Source: Muricea muricata
Lineage: Eukaryota > Cnidaria > Anthozoa > Malacalcyonacea > Plexauridae
Reading direction: 5' to 3'
Length of the DNA stretch: 64,000 nucleotides
Assembly (NCBI GenBank): GCA_963855995.1
Contig: OY979717.1
Span: forward strand, 51,281,140 to 51,345,139
Shown: in pieces, positions 60,460-64,000 of the stretch
Layout: the number at the start of each line of letters is the position of its first letter
Numbering within the stretch: the stretch's first letter is position 1
Position numbers and translations under genes: made by a program
Notes under the pieces: generated by a model
What the model saw: only the letters and a program-made list of their open reading frames with translations
Told to the model about the DNA's origin: nothing
Database searches by the model: none

Positions 60460-62458
60460 CTAAAAGACATTAGAAATGCATATTAACATACAGGAACGAA
60501 GTAAAATGAGGTAGAATGCACACAGCAATATAACAGCACAGATGGCGGATGAAAAATAAGTAATTGCACAATTTACAACAAAGTTCGTTCATAAACAACA
60601 GCGAGTCAAACCGCTTATAACTGGCACGTTTGCTGTTGTGCTCGCTAGCCAGAGGTTTGCTCAGACCTTGGCATTGGTGAGATTTTCGCGTCTCAAAATT
60701 GTAGAAATTTCAGATTCCCTATTGGTTGTGCAATCTAGGCTAGCTGGAAAAACTGGCAACCTAATAATAGTGGGAACCAAAAAGCTCCCTTTTGTTCAAG
60801 TTTCGTAACCTCGGAGACATGTAGTTTGCTGTCTGTGATACTGATACCACGCCTGGCATTTTTGAATGCGAAATCGCTAGTTCGCCTGTACGCAAATCCA
60901 GCGGCTATTCCGCAAAAAATATCCAATAACTTCAGCTTACACCAAGTATGCGCGTTGTTGATTCAAAATGGCGAACAAATTTTATTTGCACGAAATCGCA
61001 AATTACAACAAGACAAGAGAAGCACAATACTATGGCAAGGAAAATGAAGGGATTTACGTTTTTAAGAAAGTATTGTACAAATGTTACAGCAGGAGAATTT
61101 TCCATACCACGTTTTCTTGTCTCTAAAGGCTTCGATTATGTATTGGAGAGAGTGGACAGTCACAATTGCAGTGAATGGCTGAATGCTAGCAAATTTTGCC
61201 AAGATCGTCTTGTCTTGTCACAGTACACAATTGGAAACTTTGTTTGCAAGTTTTTACCCGTCAGGAAGTGATCACAAGAAATATGAAAACAATATGCTAT
61301 CTTGTAATACATTAGCTACTAAACTAGTGCAAGAATGAATTTGTATCAAACAGTATTATGGTCATAGCAATAAACAATATAAAAGCAGAAAGATTTTATG
61401 AAAGACGTTCTCATCGTGTAAGTTTCAACAGTTTTGTCATACAACAACTGATGCTTGGTTAGTTAGGGTGTACATTATTAATTTATTATAGTTTATTATA
61501 TAATGTACAGTTCTTTATAAGGATTTCGGGCACTGATAAAACTGATAATCTCACATGTGAGATTATTTATGATAATTTCACGTGAAAATTATCGCTTTTC
61601 AAACAATTATCAATCATAGCTTCTGGACATTTTATATTAGTGGAAAACCTGTAGTTTATAATAATAAACAGAAAATTACATGGGTGCTTGGAAATACCAG
61701 ATTTATTTCTCGTGTTGAACATGATATTTCTCACTCGTTCACTGTGCTTACTCGTGAGATATCATGTTCAACACTCGAAATAAATCTGGTATCTCCGCGC
61801 ACCATGTATTATTCTCTATATCATTGGTGTGAATTAGACCAGCAAAAGATAAAAAGCAAAATTGTTTTTTATTTTATGTAGTTAATTACTGTAATTTACA
61901 CAATAGTTACAGGCTTTGTAAATTTGAAATTAAATACTGAATAAATTGTCTTAAATTCATATATTGTCATAGTTTGCTTCGGACTCAATGGTTCAAACAG
62001 TTAGTATCCATAGGCTTCCCTTGACAAGTAAAAGTAATAGCCTGTTATGTATAATTCAGTTATGTGTAATGAAGTAGTGGGACATGTTCAGTATTACCCT
62101 CTATGAAACTAATTTTACTTGCCAAGGGAAATTTGTTGCTCAATGGCTTAGGCAAACTATAAAAAAGTTAACCAATTACACCCTAATACAATGTGACACA
62201 TAGGTTCATTAATCATCTGATGTGCAAAACCCTGACCAGTTCCTGTGAAAACTTATAACTTGTTTGTATAATAACCTTATATAGGTGGGTAATAATATAG
62301 TTAAAATCTACCAAATATCTGCTTGGGGGAGAGCACACTATGTCTGCAGTAATTATGATTTATGACTTGTCATGTCAGCTGATACAGGCAGGTGGAAACC
62401 ATCTAAATAACACAAGCAGAATGTTAGTTTGGTCAGATGATAAATGTTATAGCATATA
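60460..62458. other. Presumed RIC1 intron
   Basis: No further RIC1 exon was recognised on the minus strand. Contains a hairpin at 61694-61792 and a weak inverted pair around 62020-62130 (ACTTGCCAAGGGAA versus TTCCCTTGACAAGT). Confidence 0.5.
61694..61792. repeat. 99-bp hairpin
   Basis: ATACCAGATTTATTTC then GTGTTGAACATGATAT pairs with the inverse on the right. Short TCACTCGTTCACTG-type loop. Probably a tiny MITE. Confidence 0.85.
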
Positions 62459-63631
62459 CAGGGGGAGGACCGAAAAAAGTGGCCCCCTATGAAGATAGGG
62501 TTTTTAGACTATAATTGTGTAAAGCGTGCGGAAAACGTAGAGAAATTCATAAACAGGAGTGTACAATTACCAAACATGACCGAAGGACTAACACTTTTGA
62601 ACCTCAAGTGTAATTTTCATCACACAAACAGATAAATAATAGTATGTTTTGTGATTAAATTGAATAGTTCAAATGGCTTCCCATCAACCGTTGCTGCAGT
62701 TGTTTGGCGGTATTAAAAACGTTTTCACGTAATGAACACGTTAACAACTCAACATTACGTCACATTTGTACAATTTACAATGCCATTGTCACATTAACTT
62801 AATTTCTCGTTATCGTGTTGTGTCTTATTTTCAGTACTTTGTTGGCATTCCCTTCGATTTAATAACAGCTTTGCATCTACTACCCATGCTCTCCACAAGT
62901 TTTTTCAAGTATTCGTCATTTATTTCGTTCCATGCAGTTTTAAGAATTTGGAAAAGTTCATCTTCATTCTTTGGTTTTCTATTTTTGGTCTTACGATTCA
63001 ATTCAGACCATAAATTTTCAATAGGGTTTAAATCTGGTGACTGAGCTGGCCATCGCATGACATCAATCTTCTTATTTGCAAGATATTTGGAAACAACTCC
63101 ACTTGTGTGTTTGGGATCGTTGCGATCGTTGAACTTTTCCAAATTCTTAAAACTGCATAGAACGAAATAAATGACGAATACTTGAAAAAACTTGTGGAGT
63201 GCATGGGTAGTAGATGCAAAGCTGTTATTAAATCGAAGGGAATGCCAACAAAGTACTGAAAATAAGACACAACACGATAACGAGAAATTAAGTTAATGTG
63301 ACAATGGCATTGTAAATTGTACAAATGTGACGTAATGTTGAGTTGTTAACGTGTTCATTACGTGAAAACGTTTTTAATACCGCCAAACAACTGCAGCAAC
63401 GGTTGATGGGAAGCCATTTGAACTATTCAATTTAATCACAAAACATACTATTATTTATCTGTTTGTGTGATGAAAATTACACTTGAGGTTCAAAAGTGTT
63501 AGTCCTTCGGTCATGTTTGGTAATTGTACAGTCCTGTTTATGAATTTCTCTACGTTTTCCGCACGCTTTACAAAATTATAGTCTAAAAACCCTATCTTCA
63601 TAGGGGGCCACTTTTTTCGGTCCTCCCCCTG
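62459..63631. mobile_element. Tc1/mariner-derived foldback (3' end duplicated)
   Basis: 1,173 bp flanked by TA (62457-62458, 63632-63633), with inverted ends CAGGGGGAGGACCGAAAAAA. The long arms are the same 3' portion of a Tc1-like element in opposite orientations. The left arm plus centre encodes, on the minus strand (63142-62831), NDPKHTS, WPAQSPDLNPIENLWSELNR and the transposase C-terminus. The right arm holds a second, shorter copy of the C-terminal codons and 3' end (plus strand, about 63150-63260). The N-terminal half and the first catalytic Asp are absent. Non-autonomous. Confidence 0.85.
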
Positions 63632-63633
63632 TA

Positions 63634-64000
63634 TGTCACCAACCTATCAAATATATCATGTTTCAGGTGTTTTGTTCAACCCACTAAAATTTGGCAAAGA
63701 CAAGATGATTAGAAATCAGAACTTTAATCATATATTTTGAAAAGAAATTTGCTGTGCACAATTTTTCTTATAATTCTGGAATTACTAATTTGGCTCACAT
63801 AGCACAATGATATAAGAAATTGTATAAATAGCAGAAAAATATGATTAAATACCAATATATACAATGGTGCAGGCATAGCTGAATTCAAATATATTCTGTA
63901 CTATGTCAAGCTTTATACAAAATCACCTTTAATTGCTTACTATTAAACAGTCCTTTCAAATGCAGATGTCTAAAACAGGTGTACTATTAATAATAACTCT
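63634..64000. other. Presumed RIC1 intron, nothing recognised
   Basis: AT-rich sequence with no exon, repeat structure or RNA gene that I could recognise. Confidence 0.4.

Noticed and set aside
61582-61881. Plus-strand 99-codon frame
   Set aside because: Spans the 61694-61792 hairpin; both halves are inverse copies, so the frame is structural, not coding.
1-64000. tRNA, rRNA or other structured RNA genes
   Set aside because: No cloverleaf with a GGTTCGA-type T arm or rRNA-like sequence was noticed; a dedicated covariance-model scan was not possible here.

Overview
The window is eukaryotic, animal DNA: AT-rich, with GT-AG introns of ordinary size, one recognisable multi-exon host gene (a RIC1 homologue) and a dense load of DNA transposons and retroelements. 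Several element-borne protein families (a SWIM/YqaJ nuclease remnant, a truncated kinase-like copy, a large PHD-finger transposase-like protein, P-like transposase) are of the kinds I associate with cnidarian and other early-branching marine invertebrate genomes. A cnidarian is my best guess, but this is inference.

Layout. 1-6.1 kb: relics (TTAA-flanked MITEs, a truncated kinase-like copy, a decayed SWIM + YqaJ nuclease ORF, a 446-bp MITE). 7.2-12.2 kb, minus strand: a four-exon gene whose exons join in phase into one protein of about 1,360 residues with an N-terminal CIDE-N domain, a coiled-coil linker, a transposase-like core and a C-terminal PHD finger. Two one-base frame breaks interrupt it. 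Diverged inverted copies of one repeat lie at 6.17-6.9 kb and 31.0-32.15 kb and may be its terminal repeats.

12.7-30.9 kb: a giant P-superfamily-like DNA transposon (12727-30864) with about 2.6-kb, almost identical terminal inverted repeats and a 7-bp target duplication. It carries a PIF1-like helicase and an accessory protein on the plus strand, and a P/THAP9-like transposase with at least eight coding exons on the minus strand. Its left arm is split by a 750-bp foldback element (12913-17102), which is itself split by a third element (12959-16391). All three have CA...TG ends and 7-bp target duplications.

30.9-38.2 kb: host intergenic DNA with MITEs and a C2H2 zinc-finger gene (35473-36333). 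38.3-46.7 kb: a decayed BEL/Pao retrotransposon split by a Gypsy element (39724-43647) and by a TTAA-flanked element (44897-46108), the latter carrying an 8-bp-TSD MITE. 47.9-49.7 kb: an inverted-repeat-bounded unit containing a 30-bp minisatellite of about 39 copies. 50.4-60.5 kb, minus strand: the C-terminal 14 coding exons of RIC1, all phase-consistent, with MITEs in its introns. 60.5-64 kb: presumably RIC1 intron, with a Tc1/mariner-derived foldback at 62459-63631.

The most interesting system is the 13.9-kb (uninterrupted length) P-like element with helicase and accessory gene, together with two smaller elements showing the same target-site signature. The second is the CIDE-N/PHD transposase-like gene beside it.
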